NCBI RefSeq assembly: GCF_003337275.1
Contig: NZ_QPJQ01000027.1
Coordinates: forward strand, 1-63,520
Reading direction: 5' to 3'
Source: Marinomonas foliarum
GTDB lineage: Bacteria; Pseudomonadota; Gammaproteobacteria; Pseudomonadales; Marinomonadaceae
Length of the DNA: 63,520 bases
Both the position numbers and the translations under genes were made by a program. Under the pieces are notes generated by a model. It was not told the DNA's origin, searched no databases, and was given only the letters and a program-made list of their open reading frames with translations. Positions 33,934 through 44,161 of the stretch are shown one piece after another (the first letter of the stretch is position 1; every line of letters starts with the position of its first letter).

Positions 33934-36612
33934 ATGGGTGAATTAGCCAAAGAAATTATTCCCGTCAGTATCGAAAATGAACTTAAGGGATCTTACCTAG
34001 ATTACGCAATGAGCGTTATTGTAGGTCGAGCATTACCTGATGTACGAGATGGGTTAAAGCCTGTTCACCGTCGCGTTCTATTTGCGATGAATGAACTTAA
34101 AAATGATTGGAATAAACCGTACAAAAAATCGGCGCGTATCGTCGGTGATGTAATCGGTAAATATCACCCACATGGTGATTCCGCTGTATACGATACTATT
34201 GTTCGTATGGCGCAGCCTTTCTCAATGCGTTACACCTTGGTCGATGGTCAAGGTAACTTCGGTTCTGTCGATGGTGACAGTGCTGCGGCAATGCGTTATA
34301 CCGAAATTCGTATGGCGAAAATTTCTCATCATCTTCTGATGGACCTTGAGAAAGAAACCGTCGATTTCGTGCCTAACTATGATGGCACGGAATTTATGCC
34401 TGAAGTATTGCCTGCGCGTGTTCCTGGACTATTGGTAAACGGTTCAGCTGGTATCGCGGTAGGTATGGCAACTAATATCCCACCTCATAATCTTGGTGAG
34501 ATTATTGATGGCTGTCTTGCTGTTATTGATAACGCTGACATAACCATTGATGAACTTATCGACCATATACCTGGACCAGACTTCCCTACAGGGGCGTTTA
34601 TTAATGGTCGTGCAGGTATTATAGAAGCTTATAAAACAGGTCGTGGACGTATTTATATGCGTGCTCGCCATCACTTTGAAGACATGGAAAAAGGCAATCG
34701 TCAGTCCATCGTTTTCACTGAAATTCCATACCAGTTAAACAAGGCGAAAGTGATCGAAAAAATCGCTGAGCTAGTGAAAGAGAAAAAACTGGAAGGCATC
34801 AGTGAGCTTCGTGATGAATCTGATAAAGATGGTATGCGTATCGTTATTGAATTACGTCGTGGTGAAAACCCTGATGTGGTTGTAAATAATATCTTTACGC
34901 AAACACAGCTTCAGTCCGTATTCGGTATGAATATGGTGGCCTTGGTTGATGGTCGCCCTCAATTACTTAACCTTAAGCAAATTCTTGAGTGCTTCGTTAA
35001 ACATCGCCGTGAAGTGGTTACCCGTCGTACTATTTTCGAACTTCGTAAAGCGCGTGAGCGTGGTCACATTCTTGAAGGTCTAGCAGTTTCACTTGCTAAT
35101 ATCGACCGTGTTATTGAATTGATTCGTACATCTCCAACGTCTGCAGAAGCAAAAGAAAAGATTGTTAGTGAGTCTTGGGAACCGGGTAATGTGGTTGCCA
35201 TGTTGGAGCGCGCTGGTGCTGACGCATGTCGCCCAGACGATCTTGAAGCAGGTTATGGTTTTGTTGATGGTGCTTACCATTTATCACCAGATCAGGCTCA
35301 AGCGATTTTGGACTTGCGTCTACATCGTTTGACAGGTTTGGAACACGATAAGTTATTGGGCGAATATAAGTCCCTAATCGAGCTTATCGGTGAGTTGCTG
35401 AATATTTTATCTGATCCAGACCGTTTGATGGAAGTTATTCGCGAAGAGCTAGAAGAAGTTCGCGATACATTTGGTGATGCTCGTCGCACAGAAATCTTAA
35501 CGTCTCGTCAGGATTTGACGATTGCAGATTTGATCGATGAAGCGCCAATGGTAGTGACGATCTCAAACACTGGTTATGCGAAATCTCAGCCACTAGTTGA
35601 GTACCAAGCTCAGCGTCGTGGTGGTCGTGGTAAATCTTCTGCGAGCATGAAAGACGAAGATCACATCGAGCATCTATTAGTAACCAGTAGTCATGACACC
35701 ATCATGCTATTTAGTAATCTTGGTAAAGTTTATTGGTTGCGTGTGTTCGAAATTCCAGTGGCTAGCCGTAGTGCAAAAGGTCGTCCTATTGTTAACTTGT
35801 TGCCGCTAAGAGAAGGTGAATTCATCTCCGCATTATTGCCTTTGCCAGTGATTGAAGCTGAAGTTGAGTCTGAAGAAGACGTTTCTGAAGACGAAATTGT
35901 TGAAGCAAGCAGCTATATCTTTATGGCAACGGCAAACGGCACAGTTAAGAAAACAGCGATGCAGCATTTTGCTCGCCCTCGCTCAACAGGTTTGATTGCG
36001 CTTAGCCTAGACGAAACTGATGAATTAGTTGGTGTGTCGGTTACCAATGGTGAAAATGACATTATGTTGGTTTCATCTTCTGGTAAGACAATTCGCTTTA
36101 AAGAGTCTGATGTTCGTGCAATGGGTCGTACAGCGGCGGGTGTTCGTGGTATTCGCTTAAATGAAGACGCTAAGGTTGTTTCGCTTATTGTTCCTCAAGA
36201 AGGTTCTGCTGTACTGATGGCTTGTGAAAATGGTTACGGCAAGCGTACTTTAGTAGAAGACTTCCCAGTGTATGGGCGTGGTGGTCAAGGTGTTATCGGT
36301 ATTCAAGTGTCTGAGCGTAACGGCCCTGTTGTTGGTGCTGCCCAGGTTGATGAAACCGATGAGATTATTTTGATTACCGATCAAGGTACATTAGTTCGTA
36401 CTCGGGTGACGGAAGTGTCATGTCAAGGTCGTAATACTCAAGGTGTTACCCTGATTCGTTTGACCAATGATGAGCATTTGGTTGGTATTGAACGTGTCGT
36501 TGAAGATGATGAGGCAGGCATTGTGGTTGATGAAGCAGGTGATGCAGTCATTGATCAGGCACCAAGTGATGGTGACGAGTCTCCGGACATTCCTGATACT
36601 GATACGGAATAG
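33934..36612 (+). CDS. gyrA: DNA gyrase subunit A
   Basis: Breakage-rejoining subunit of the type IIA topoisomerase that introduces negative supercoils. The catalytic Tyr sits in [10 protein letters not shown] near residue 121. The quinolone-determining region reads [19 protein letters not shown], with the sensitive-type Ser and Asp at the positions equivalent to Ser83 and Asp87. The GyrA-box QRRGGRGK near residue 565, needed for DNA wrapping, separates it from ParC. The C-terminal beta-pinwheel follows and ends in a strongly acidic tail. The 892-aa length is normal. It opens the gyrA-serC-pheA-tyrA/aroA-cmk-rpsA run, though a terminator separates it from serC. Confidence 0.98.
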   Translation: MGELAKEIIPVSIENELKGSYLDYAMSVIVGRALPDVRDGLKPVHRRVLFAMNELKNDWNKPYKKSARIVGDVIGKYHPHGDSAVYDTIVRMAQPFSMRYTLVDGQGNFGSVDGDSAAAMRYTEIRMAKISHHLLMDLEKETVDFVPNYDGTEFMPEVLPARVPGLLVNGSAGIAVGMATNIPPHNLGEIIDGCLAVIDNADITIDELIDHIPGPDFPTGAFINGRAGIIEAYKTGRGRIYMRARHHFEDMEKGNRQSIVFTEIPYQLNKAKVIEKIAELVKEKKLEGISELRDESDKDGMRIVIELRRGENPDVVVNNIFTQTQLQSVFGMNMVALVDGRPQLLNLKQILECFVKHRREVVTRRTIFELRKARERGHILEGLAVSLANIDRVIELIRTSPTSAEAKEKIVSESWEPGNVVAMLERAGADACRPDDLEAGYGFVDGAYHLSPDQAQAILDLRLHRLTGLEHDKLLGEYKSLIELIGELLNILSDPDRLMEVIREELEEVRDTFGDARRTEILTSRQDLTIADLIDEAPMVVTISNTGYAKSQPLVEYQAQRRGGRGKSSASMKDEDHIEHLLVTSSHDTIMLFSNLGKVYWLRVFEIPVASRSAKGRPIVNLLPLREGEFISALLPLPVIEAEVESEEDVSEDEIVEASSYIFMATANGTVKKTAMQHFARPRSTGLIALSLDETDELVGVSVTNGENDIMLVSSSGKTIRFKESDVRAMGRTAAGVRGIRLNEDAKVVSLIVPQEGSAVLMACENGYGKRTLVEDFPVYGRGGQGVIGIQVSERNGPVVGAAQVDETDEIILITDQGTLVRTRVTEVSCQGRNTQGVTLIRLTNDEHLVGIERVVEDDEAGIVVDEAGDAVIDQAPSDGDESPDIPDTDTE

Positions 36613-36617
36613 AAAAT

Positions 36618-36647
36618 AAGCGGCGCACTTAGGTGCGTCGCTTTTGT
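36618..36647 (+). terminator. intrinsic terminator after gyrA
   Basis: AAGCG-g-CGCAC pairs with GTGCG-t-CGCTT around a TTAG loop and is followed by TTTTGTTG. The stem is strong, the U-tract short, so some read-through into serC is plausible. Confidence 0.75.
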
Positions 36648-36687
36648 TGTAGATAGGTCCTGAAAAATACTAGAGGTAATAGGCGGG

Positions 36688-37767
36688 ATGAGCCGAGTAT
36701 ATAATTTTTGTTCTGGTCCAGCAGCGCTTCCTGAAGCGGTATTGAAAAAAGCTCAAGCTGAAATGCTTGATTGGCATGGTGCTGGTGTTTCTGTTATGGA
36801 AATGAGTCACAGAAGTGCTGAGTTTATGTCGATATTGGCATCTGCCAAAGCTCGTTTATCTCGATTGCTTGATATTAGTGATGATTATGAGGTTTTGTTT
36901 GTTCAGGGTGGTGCCTCCACTTTGTTTGCTCAGATACCTGCAAATTTGGTAAATGGTTTTGAATCTGCTTGCTACCTAGATACAGGGGCTTGGTCTTCGA
37001 AAGCCATCAAAGAAGCTAAAAGATATACGAAGGTTAACGTGGTTGGCTCTTCAAAAGAGCAAAATTACACCACGGTTCCTGAGTTTTCTAATTTAAACTT
37101 GGATGAAAATGCTGCCTACTTACATTTGTGCTCAAACGAAACGATTGGTGGTGTAGAGTTTGCCGATTTGCCAGAAACAAATTTACCTATTGTTGCTGAT
37201 TTGTCTTCAACTATTTTGTCGCGCAAAATTGATGTAAGCAAATATGGCCTCATTTATGCTGGTGCTCAAAAAAACGTTGGGCCTGCTGGTGTCGTGATTT
37301 GTATTATTCGTAAGGACTTGCTAGCTCGTTGTAGCGATAGTGTGCCTTCTATTTGGAATTTTGCGAATTTAGCAGCCAATGATTCCATGATTAATACACC
37401 GCCAACTTTTGCTATTTATTTGGCTGACTTGGTGTTTGAGTGGTTGGAAGAGCAGGGTGGTGTTGAGGCGATTGAAGCGATTAATATTCGTAAGGCGCAA
37501 GCTCTTTACGACTTCATTGATTCTAGTGGGTTCTATTCAAACCCAGTTGACCCTGCTTATCGTTCTCGTATGAATGTGCCTTTTATTTTGGCGGATGAAT
37601 CTCTTGAAGCTCTTTTCTTAAAAGAGTCTGAGGCGGCTGGTTTGCGTACTTTGGCGGGCCATCGTTCTGTTGGCGGTATGCGTGCAAGTATTTATAACGC
37701 TATGCCAATGGAAGGGGTTCAAGCGTTAATCGATTTTATGCGCGACTTCGAAGAGCGTCATAAATAA
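36688..37767 (+). CDS. serC: phosphoserine aminotransferase
   Basis: A PLP enzyme converting 3-phosphohydroxypyruvate to phosphoserine in serine synthesis, and also acting in the pyridoxal-phosphate pathway. The N-terminus YNFCSGPAALPEAVLKKAQ is diagnostic. The PLP Lys is in YAGAQKNVGPAGV near residue 195. GHRSVGGMRASIYNAMP near the C-terminus carries the phosphate-binding Arg/His. The 359-aa length is normal. It lies 42 nt before pheA, the same order as in Pseudomonas, and is probably the first gene of the aromatic/serine operon. Confidence 0.97.
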   Translation: MSRVYNFCSGPAALPEAVLKKAQAEMLDWHGAGVSVMEMSHRSAEFMSILASAKARLSRLLDISDDYEVLFVQGGASTLFAQIPANLVNGFESACYLDTGAWSSKAIKEAKRYTKVNVVGSSKEQNYTTVPEFSNLNLDENAAYLHLCSNETIGGVEFADLPETNLPIVADLSSTILSRKIDVSKYGLIYAGAQKNVGPAGVVICIIRKDLLARCSDSVPSIWNFANLAANDSMINTPPTFAIYLADLVFEWLEEQGGVEAIEAINIRKAQALYDFIDSSGFYSNPVDPAYRSRMNVPFILADESLEALFLKESEAAGLRTLAGHRSVGGMRASIYNAMPMEGVQALIDFMRDFEERHK

Positions 37768-37809
37768 TACCTTTTTTAGAGATAATAACGTCTACGGATA
37801 ATAAATAGC

Positions 37810-38931
37810 ATGTCGAATTCTAAACAAGCGGTACCAGATACGCTGCCTTTATTGCGCGATCGTATTGATTCTATTGACTCGCAAATACAACTGCTGATCA
37901 ATGAGCGTGCTAGCTGCGCGCAGAAAGTGGCAGAAGTGAAATTAGCTGAGCAAGGTGATGAGTCGGTTGTCTTTTATCGTCCTGAGCGTGAAGCGCAAGT
38001 TTTGCGTAGAGTGATGGATCGAAATGAAGGGCCTTTGGGAAATGAAGAAATGGCGAAAATATTTCGTCAGATTATGTCTTCCTGTCTTGCGCTTGAAAAA
38101 CCAATGCGTATTGCTTTTTTAGGTCCGGAAGGTACTTTCACTCAGCAAGCGGCACTAAAGCATTTTGGTAAGTCTATTATTAGTGCGCCTATGGCTGCTA
38201 TTGATGAAGTGTTTCGTGAAGTTGAATCTGGCGCGGCAAATTATGGTGTCGTGCCAGTTGAGAATTCGACAGAAGGTGTTGTTAATCATACGTTAGACAG
38301 TTTTCGGGATTCACGCTTAAAAATATGCGGTGAGGTTGAAGAGCGTATTCATCACCATCTATTAGTGAGTCCGAATATCAACTCTGATGATGTGACACAT
38401 ATTTATTCACATCAGCAGTCTTTAGCGCAATGTCGCGCTTGGTTGGATCGCTATTGGCCACATGTAGAGCGTGTTGCTGTGAGTTCAAATGCAGAAGCTG
38501 CTCGTTTAGCGGCTGAAGCGGGTCGTAGTGGTCGTGCAATCGCGGCAATAGCTGGCGAGGTTGCTTGTGAGTTGTATGGCTTGCTAAAAGTCTCTGCCAA
38601 TATCGAAGATCGTCCGGACAATACAACGCGCTTTTTAATCGTTGGTAATGAAGATGTGCCGCCAAGCGGAAAAGATAAGACCTCTTTATTGATTAGTGCG
38701 AAAAATGAGCCGGGTGCCTTGTATCGATTGCTTGAGGCTTTCGAGCGACACGGTGTCGATATGACGCGCTTGGAAACGCGCCCATCACTGATGAGTCGTT
38801 GGGGATATATCTTCTATATCGACTTTGTTGGTCATCATTTGGATGATAAGTGTCGCGCAGTTATAGATGAGTTGCGTGAACGGGCGTCAGAAGTGAAAGT
38901 GTTGGGTTCATACCCTGTGGCTGTGCTTTAG
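37810..38931 (+). CDS. pheA: bifunctional chorismate mutase / prephenate dehydratase (P-protein)
   Basis: Catalyses chorismate to prephenate to phenylpyruvate in phenylalanine synthesis. The N-terminal AroQ mutase domain (about 1-95) has RDRIDSIDSQIQLLINERA. The prephenate dehydratase domain (about 97-280) has FLGPEGTFTQQAALKHF and VPVENSTEGVVNHTLDSF with the catalytic Thr-Arg region TTRFLIVG. The ACT regulatory domain (about 290-373) has KNEPGALYRLLEAFERHGVDMTRLETRP, the Phe-binding ESRP/ETRP region. All key motifs are intact. The 373-aa length is normal. It is 23 nt from the tyrA/aroA start; the hisC present between these genes in Pseudomonas is missing. Confidence 0.97.
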   Translation: MSNSKQAVPDTLPLLRDRIDSIDSQIQLLINERASCAQKVAEVKLAEQGDESVVFYRPEREAQVLRRVMDRNEGPLGNEEMAKIFRQIMSSCLALEKPMRIAFLGPEGTFTQQAALKHFGKSIISAPMAAIDEVFREVESGAANYGVVPVENSTEGVVNHTLDSFRDSRLKICGEVEERIHHHLLVSPNINSDDVTHIYSHQQSLAQCRAWLDRYWPHVERVAVSSNAEAARLAAEAGRSGRAIAAIAGEVACELYGLLKVSANIEDRPDNTTRFLIVGNEDVPPSGKDKTSLLISAKNEPGALYRLLEAFERHGVDMTRLETRPSLMSRWGYIFYIDFVGHHLDDKCRAVIDELRERASEVKVLGSYPVAVL

Positions 38932-38954
38932 TAAATTGATAAGAGTGTTGTGCT

Positions 38955-41201
38955 TTGACTGGTGAAAGTGAATTTCAGGCGTTTTTAGATGTGACGCTGC
39001 AAGAAAAAAAGAAATTTGGAAATGTCATGATTATCGGTCTTGGCATGATAGGCGGCTCATTTGCTAAGGCGTTAAAAGAGCGGGGCTTGGCCACGCTCTA
39101 CGGGGTGGATCGCCGAGAGGGGGAGCTGGCACTAGGGGTTTCAACTGGTGTTATTGATCATCCGGCAGAGCTTTCACATGAGTATGTGTCACAGATGGAT
39201 GTTATTGTTCTTGCTACACCAGTAAGAGCGATGGAGTCCGTTTTAGCTGACCTTAAGCCATTGCTGTTGGAAAAAACCCTTGTTACTGATGTGGGCTCCA
39301 CAAAAGGCAGTGTTGTTGAATCTGTGCGTCGTGTTTTTGGTTTTGTCCCCGCTAATTTTATTCCTGGTCATCCTATTGCTGGCGCCGAAAAAAGTGGCGT
39401 TTTGGCTTCGAATTCGCAGTTGTTTGAAAAGCATATGGCGATTGTGACGCCTTTGCCAGACAGTGATCCTACGCTATTGGATCGATTGCATCGTATTTGG
39501 CGTGCGGTTGGTGCTGATGTTGTGAGTATGGATGTTAATCATCATGATCATGTATTAGCCTCTTCTAGTCACTTGCCACATTTGTTGGCTTACACTTTGG
39601 TGGATGCCTTGGCAAGTGGTGAGCGTAGTCAAGATATATTCAAATTTGCGGCAGGTGGATTCCGTGATTTTACTCGCATTGCATCCAGTGACCCTGTGAT
39701 GTGGCGCGACGTTTTTATGGCCAATAAAGATGCCACTCTGGCTACATTGGATCACTTTACGGATCGTCTTGCTGATATGCGTGCTGCTATTGAGCAGGGT
39801 GATGGCGCAAGCATGTTCGGTGTTTTTACTCGAGCAAAGTCTGCGCGAGATCATTTTCTTCGACTGTTGGAGCAACGTACAATTGGCTCGGCAAAAGAGG
39901 TGCGACCTGTTTCTGTCTCTGTTTTGCCAGCTTCGGCCATAAAAGGGAATATTTCTTTATTGGGTGACAAATCTTTGTCACATAAAGTCATTACTATAGC
40001 TGCGCTTTCGGTCGGTGTAAGTGAAGTAAAGAATATTGATTTGACTGGCGATGTTCGTATTACGATGCAGGCTTTCCGTGATATGGGAGTGGTCATTGAG
40101 GAGGTATCGGCTGATTGTGTACGAATTCATGGTGTGGGTTTATATGGTTTAAAGGCACCGATAGCCCCAATTAATGTGCATGAATCGAGAGAAAGTCTAT
40201 ATTTGCTGTTGCCTGTATTGGCAGGGCAGTCTTTTGCGGTATCAGTCGTTGCTGAGGGGAAATTACTTAATCAATCGATGAGTGACTTGTTCTCTTTGTT
40301 GCGCAAGATGGGGGGCTCTGTAGTATCTGAGGTGGCGGATTGTTTGCCTGTCACCCTGTCTCCAGGCGACTCTTTAAATGTCGATGTTAATTTGAAAACA
40401 GGGTCTGGGAATTTGCTAATGGCGGCATTTCTGTCGGCTCTGTATTCTCCTGAAATGGGGCGAGTAAAGCCCTTGTTGCCAGGGCTATCTCATTGCGAGG
40501 TTTTGTTGCAACGCTTCGGTAAGAATATGACAAAATCTGGCGAGGGCTTTAACGTTCCTCCAGTACCTTTAGTTGGTACGGATATTGTATTGTCTGGTGA
40601 TGAGTATGAAGCTGTATGGCTTGTTTTGTTGGCAAGCTTACTGCCTGGATCTGATTTGACTATCGAAAATGTTGGGCTTGATTCTGTCTCTTTCGATTTC
40701 TTGTCATTTTTAATGTCTATCGGTGCGGATGTGGTAATACCTCCACTGGCTGAGTCGGGTCTATATGAAGGCAAGTTACAGGCAGGCTTTGCCGAGTTGT
40801 CAGCGTTTGTTTTATCGGCAGAGCAGAGTTATCAGCTTAGAGATGAATTGCCTTTGCTTTGTGTAGCAGCAGCGTACGCGAAAGGCGATAGCTGTATAGA
40901 AGGTGTTGGTGATTTACCTTATTACTATGAAGATAGAGTGTTGGCCTTGGTGGACGCCCTTGAGTCTATGAAAATCGCTTGCGAGTATGAACAGGGTGAT
41001 TTGTTGATCAAGGGGGGCTTTCCTCAGGGTGGTGAGTTGGATTGCGCCGGAGATGATAGGCTGGCACTTGCTATGCTTAGTTTGGGTGCGCGTAGTCAAT
41101 CCGTAACAAAAGTAAATGATTGTCAAAAATTATTAGAAGAATTTAATGAGTTGGAGAGTGTTGCATTGCAATTAGGTTTTCATTGCTCTGTGGCGCAATA
41201 G
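38955..41201 (+). CDS. tyrA: TyrA-AroA fusion: intact prephenate dehydrogenase with degenerate EPSP synthase domain
   Basis: A 748-aa fusion as in Pseudomonas. The N-terminal prephenate dehydrogenase (about 20-310) looks active: the NAD loop [17 protein letters not shown], the catalytic HLPH in [12 protein letters not shown] and [17 protein letters not shown]. The C-terminal AroA-like domain (about 320-748) aligns along its full length with EPSP synthase but has lost its motifs. GDKSISHR is [16 protein letters not shown] is [13 protein letters not shown] is NQSM, SAQVKSG is SGNLLMA, RVKESDR is YYYEDR, and GDHRIAM is GDDRLAL. The Asp before ELP is kept. It begins with TTG 38955; an internal ATG at 39027 also precedes the NAD loop. 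EPSP synthase activity is doubtful; a separate aroA is expected elsewhere. Confidence 0.9.
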   Translation: MTGESEFQAFLDVTLQEKKKFGNVMIIGLGMIGGSFAKALKERGLATLYGVDRREGELALGVSTGVIDHPAELSHEYVSQMDVIVLATPVRAMESVLADLKPLLLEKTLVTDVGSTKGSVVESVRRVFGFVPANFIPGHPIAGAEKSGVLASNSQLFEKHMAIVTPLPDSDPTLLDRLHRIWRAVGADVVSMDVNHHDHVLASSSHLPHLLAYTLVDALASGERSQDIFKFAAGGFRDFTRIASSDPVMWRDVFMANKDATLATLDHFTDRLADMRAAIEQGDGASMFGVFTRAKSARDHFLRLLEQRTIGSAKEVRPVSVSVLPASAIKGNISLLGDKSLSHKVITIAALSVGVSEVKNIDLTGDVRITMQAFRDMGVVIEEVSADCVRIHGVGLYGLKAPIAPINVHESRESLYLLLPVLAGQSFAVSVVAEGKLLNQSMSDLFSLLRKMGGSVVSEVADCLPVTLSPGDSLNVDVNLKTGSGNLLMAAFLSALYSPEMGRVKPLLPGLSHCEVLLQRFGKNMTKSGEGFNVPPVPLVGTDIVLSGDEYEAVWLVLLASLLPGSDLTIENVGLDSVSFDFLSFLMSIGADVVIPPLAESGLYEGKLQAGFAELSAFVLSAEQSYQLRDELPLLCVAAAYAKGDSCIEGVGDLPYYYEDRVLALVDALESMKIACEYEQGDLLIKGGFPQGGELDCAGDDRLALAMLSLGARSQSVTKVNDCQKLLEEFNELESVALQLGFHCSVAQ

Positions 41202-41220
41202 TTTTTTAAGAGGAATAGTT

Positions 41221-41904
41221 ATGATCAACCAAGGCCCAGTTATTACGATTGATGGTCCAAGTGGTGCCGGTAAAGGTACCGTAAGTCAATTGATCGCAGA
41301 AAAGCTGGGATGGCACATACTAGATAGTGGTGCTTTATATCGCTTACTTGCTCTTGCAGTGTCGCATCATGGTATGTCTTCTGATGATGTGGAGATGCTA
41401 AAGGTTTTAGCTGAGCATTTAGACATACAGTTTGTGCAGTCAGAAGAAGGTAAAGTTGAAATTATTCTAGAGGGGGAGGTCGTAACACAGGCTATTCGAA
41501 CTGAAGATGTTGGTAATTGTGCTTCTAAATTGGCGGCCATTCCAGAAGTTCGTGAAGGTTTGTTGCTACGTCAACGTGCCTTTTCACAGGCGCCAGGCTT
41601 GGTGGCTGATGGGCGAGATATGGGAACAGTTGTTTTTCCTTCCGCTCAGATTAAGATATTTTTAACTGCTTCTGCAGAAGAGCGAGCGCAAAGGCGTTTG
41701 CAGCAATTGCAGCAAAAAGGTGAAGCTGTTAATCTAGCCGAACTTGTTAAGACGATTAAAGAACGTGATGAGCGCGATGCGAACAGAGCAATTGCTCCTC
41801 TTGTGCCTGCGGCAGGCGCTTTAGTTATAGATAGTACAGATTTGACCATAGAGCAGGTTGTCGAGATGATTTTTGCTGAAACAGCAAAAGCGGGTCTTGT
41901 ATAA
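41221..41904 (+). CDS. cmk: cytidylate kinase
   Basis: Phosphorylates CMP and dCMP with ATP. The P-loop GPSGAGKGT is at about residues 11-19. The CMP-binding region has DSGALYR near 36, [10 protein letters not shown] near 140 and the [14 protein letters not shown] [15 protein letters not shown] near 180. The 227-aa length is normal. It follows tyrA/aroA by 19 nt and precedes rpsA, the conserved gammaproteobacterial order. Confidence 0.97.
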   Translation: MINQGPVITIDGPSGAGKGTVSQLIAEKLGWHILDSGALYRLLALAVSHHGMSSDDVEMLKVLAEHLDIQFVQSEEGKVEIILEGEVVTQAIRTEDVGNCASKLAAIPEVREGLLLRQRAFSQAPGLVADGRDMGTVVFPSAQIKIFLTASAEERAQRRLQQLQQKGEAVNLAELVKTIKERDERDANRAIAPLVPAAGALVIDSTDLTIEQVVEMIFAETAKAGLV

Positions 41905-41946
41905 TCTGTTCTTTTTCGCGTCTACTTTTTTGTACCTAGAATGTGC

Positions 41947-42083
41947 TAGAATAGATTAAATGTTGTTCAAGTCGGCAAGGGTGCCAGCAAGCCTTTGTCG
42001 CATCATTCAAAAAAATTGACCCACATTTGCTGGCAATGTGGATAAGGCCTAGTTCTTTTATAGGCCAACTATATAGGAAATAC
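41947..42083 (+). promoter_or_regulatory. rpsA promoter and structured 5' leader
   Basis: An extended -10 (TGC-TAGAAT, 41944-41952) gives a likely rpsA start without a clear -35. The leader then folds into consecutive hairpins: GGCA/TGCC near 41973-41985, CCACATT (42021-42027) with AATGTGG (42035-42041), and GGCCTA (42046-42051) with TAGGCC (42061-42066). The last ends a few nt before the ribosome site ATAGGAAAT. In E. coli the rpsA leader is a string of hairpins through which S1 represses its own translation, and this arrangement is consistent with that. Confidence 0.55.
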
Positions 42084-42084
42084 A

Positions 42085-43767
42085 ATGACTCAAAGCTTCG
42101 CAGAACTGTTTGAAGAAAGCCTGTTAACCGTCGAAATGGCGCCAGGCTCAATTGTTACTGGTATCGTTGTTGATATTGACAGCGAATGGGTAACTGTTCA
42201 TGCAGGTCTTAAATCTGAAGGCGTAATTCCTCGTTCTCAGTTCCTAACGGAAAGTGGTGAGTTCAACTTAAACATCGGTGACGAAGTTAAAGTTGCACTT
42301 GATGCTGTTGAAGATGGTTTCGGTGAGACTAAATTGTCTCGCGAAAAAGCTAAACGTGCAGAAACTTGGTCTGTTCTTGAAAAAGCTTACGAAGAAAACG
42401 CCATTGTTCACGGTGTTATCAATGGTAAAGTCAAAGGTGGCTTCACAGTTGATATCGCAAATATCCGTGCTTTCTTGCCTGGTTCTTTGGTAGATGTTCG
42501 CCCAATCCGCGACACATCTCATTTGGAAGGTGTGGATCTAGAGTTCAAACTTATCAAGCTTGATCAAAAACGTAACAACGTTGTTGTTTCTCGTCGTGCC
42601 GTTATGGAAGCGACTAACAGCGCTGAACGCGAAACATTGCTTGCTTCTCTTGAAGAGGGTCAAGAAGTTAAAGGTATCGTTAAGAACCTTACTGACTACG
42701 GTGCTTTCGTTGATCTTGGTGGTGTTGATGGTCTTCTACACATCACTGACATGGCTTGGAAACGCATTAAGCACCCAAGCGAAATCATTGCTGTTGGCGA
42801 TGAAATCGACGTTAAAGTTCTTAAATTCGACCGTGAACGTAACCGTGTATCTCTAGGTCTTAAGCAGTTGGGTGAAGATCCATGGGTAGCTATTAAAGCT
42901 CGTTACCCAGAAAATACTAAGGTAACTGCTAAAGTAACTAACTTGACTGATTACGGCTGCTTCGCTGAACTTGAAGAAGGTGTAGAAGGTCTAGTACACG
43001 TTTCTGAAATGGATTGGACTAACAAAAACATTCACCCATCTAAAGTTGTTCAGATCGGTGATGAAGTTGAAGTTATGGTTCTTGACATTGATGAAGAGCG
43101 TCGTCGTATTTCTTTGGGTATCAAGCAATGTACAATGAACCCATGGGAAGAGTTTGCTACTTCTTTCAATAAAGGCGACAAGATTTCTGGCGCAATCAAG
43201 TCTATCACTGACTTTGGTGTGTTCATCGGTCTTGATGGCGGTATTGATGGTCTTGTTCACCTATCTGACCTATCTTGGGACGAAACTGGTGAAGAAGCAG
43301 TTCGTCAATACAAGAAAGGCGATATGCTAGAAACAGTTGTATTGTCTATCGATGCTGAGCGTGAGCGTATTTCTCTAGGTGTTAAACAACTAGAAGAAGA
43401 TCCGTTCCTAGCTTTCGTTGCTGAAAATGACAAAGGCACTATCGTTAACGGTACTGTTTCTGAAGTTGATGCGAAAGGTGCTGTAGTTGTTCTTGCTGAA
43501 GGCGTTGAAGCTACTTTGAAAGTATCTGAAATCAGCCGTGAACGTATCGAAGATGCAACAACTGCATTGAAAGAAGGTGATAAAGTAGAAGCAGCGATCA
43601 TTAACGTTGATCGTAAAGCTCGTACTATTACTCTTTCTATCAAGCAGAAAGATGCTACTGAAGAGAAAGCAGCGTTGAAATCTCATTCTGAGAAGCAACA
43701 AGCTGAATCTAATGGTCCTACCACTATCGGTGATTTGATCAAAGCACAACTAGAAAACCAAAACTAA
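42085..43767 (+). CDS. rpsA: 30S ribosomal protein S1
   Basis: The mRNA-binding ribosomal protein needed for translation of most mRNAs with structured leaders. It has six S1/OB repeats at about 20-87, 105-171, 192-260, 277-347, 364-434 and 450-520. Each carries the pattern G-x-V...G.FV.L-x-G..GL.H.S (for example [31 protein letters not shown] in the third). The 560-aa length is normal. Codons are strongly optimised. A structured leader precedes it and a strong terminator follows. The ihfB gene that follows rpsA in many gammaproteobacteria is not here. Confidence 0.98.
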   Translation: MTQSFAELFEESLLTVEMAPGSIVTGIVVDIDSEWVTVHAGLKSEGVIPRSQFLTESGEFNLNIGDEVKVALDAVEDGFGETKLSREKAKRAETWSVLEKAYEENAIVHGVINGKVKGGFTVDIANIRAFLPGSLVDVRPIRDTSHLEGVDLEFKLIKLDQKRNNVVVSRRAVMEATNSAERETLLASLEEGQEVKGIVKNLTDYGAFVDLGGVDGLLHITDMAWKRIKHPSEIIAVGDEIDVKVLKFDRERNRVSLGLKQLGEDPWVAIKARYPENTKVTAKVTNLTDYGCFAELEEGVEGLVHVSEMDWTNKNIHPSKVVQIGDEVEVMVLDIDEERRRISLGIKQCTMNPWEEFATSFNKGDKISGAIKSITDFGVFIGLDGGIDGLVHLSDLSWDETGEEAVRQYKKGDMLETVVLSIDAERERISLGVKQLEEDPFLAFVAENDKGTIVNGTVSEVDAKGAVVVLAEGVEATLKVSEISRERIEDATTALKEGDKVEAAIINVDRKARTITLSIKQKDATEEKAALKSHSEKQQAESNGPTTIGDLIKAQLENQN

Positions 43768-43788
43768 GTTTTGATTCTTTAGTTGTAA

Positions 43789-43819
43789 TAAAAAAGCGGG
43801 CCTAGGCCCGCTTTTTTTT
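43789..43819. terminator. intrinsic terminator after rpsA
   Basis: AAAAAAGCGGGCC pairs with GGCCCGCTTTTTT around a TA centre, with A- and T-runs on either side. It can end rpsA transcription and, on the other strand, the trmO/small-gene transcript. Confidence 0.93.
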
Positions 43820-43901
43820 GCATATTTTTTAGAAATTATTGACAGAGAAACTATACATATAACATGTGGATAACCATGGGTATAGGTGTTGTGTATGTTG
43901 G

Positions 43902-44150
43902 TTAGCGCAATGATTCTAATAGTGTGTTTGTGTCTTCCTCGCTCCAATCTTCTTTGTTGAGTAAGGCTTTAAGGGTGTCACTTTTTTGAGCATTTTGAAG
44001 ATTTTTTTGAAACTTTGCGTAGTGAAAGTCTTTAATGAGGCGCTCATCGTATTCTGAGCGATAAATGGCTGGTTTTACTGAGCTATCTACCTTTTTCTCG
44101 TTGAATGAGTCGATTTTTTTGTAGGTATTTAAAAGCTGCTTCTTGTTCAT
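43902..44150 (-). CDS. small protein of unknown function downstream of trmO
   Basis: An 82-aa, highly charged, predicted all-helical protein (Lys 15+, Asp/Glu 15+). It has no Cys, no membrane segment and no signal peptide. The N-terminal MNKKQLLNTYKKIDSFNEKK is basic and the C-terminal WSEEDTNTLLESLR is acidic. It lies 11 nt after the trmO stop on the same strand, so it is probably co-transcribed and translated with it. No family is recognised; a small cytoplasmic protein specific to this lineage is likely. Confidence 0.6.
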   Translation of the reverse strand: MNKKQLLNTYKKIDSFNEKKVDSSVKPAIYRSEYDERLIKDFHYAKFQKNLQNAQKSDTLKALLNKEDWSEEDTNTLLESLR

Positions 44151-44161
44151 GATTGGCTCAC

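Noticed and set aside
38955..41201. Treating the AroA part as a frameshifted pseudogene
   Set aside because: The frame is uninterrupted to a natural stop and keeps the length and framework of the family, so degeneration is by substitution only.
43305..43749. Overlapping 112- and 113-aa minus-strand ORFs in rpsA
   Set aside because: They are frames produced by the biased codons of rpsA; one is Cys/Phe-rich and the other Ser/Thr-rich, neither convincing.
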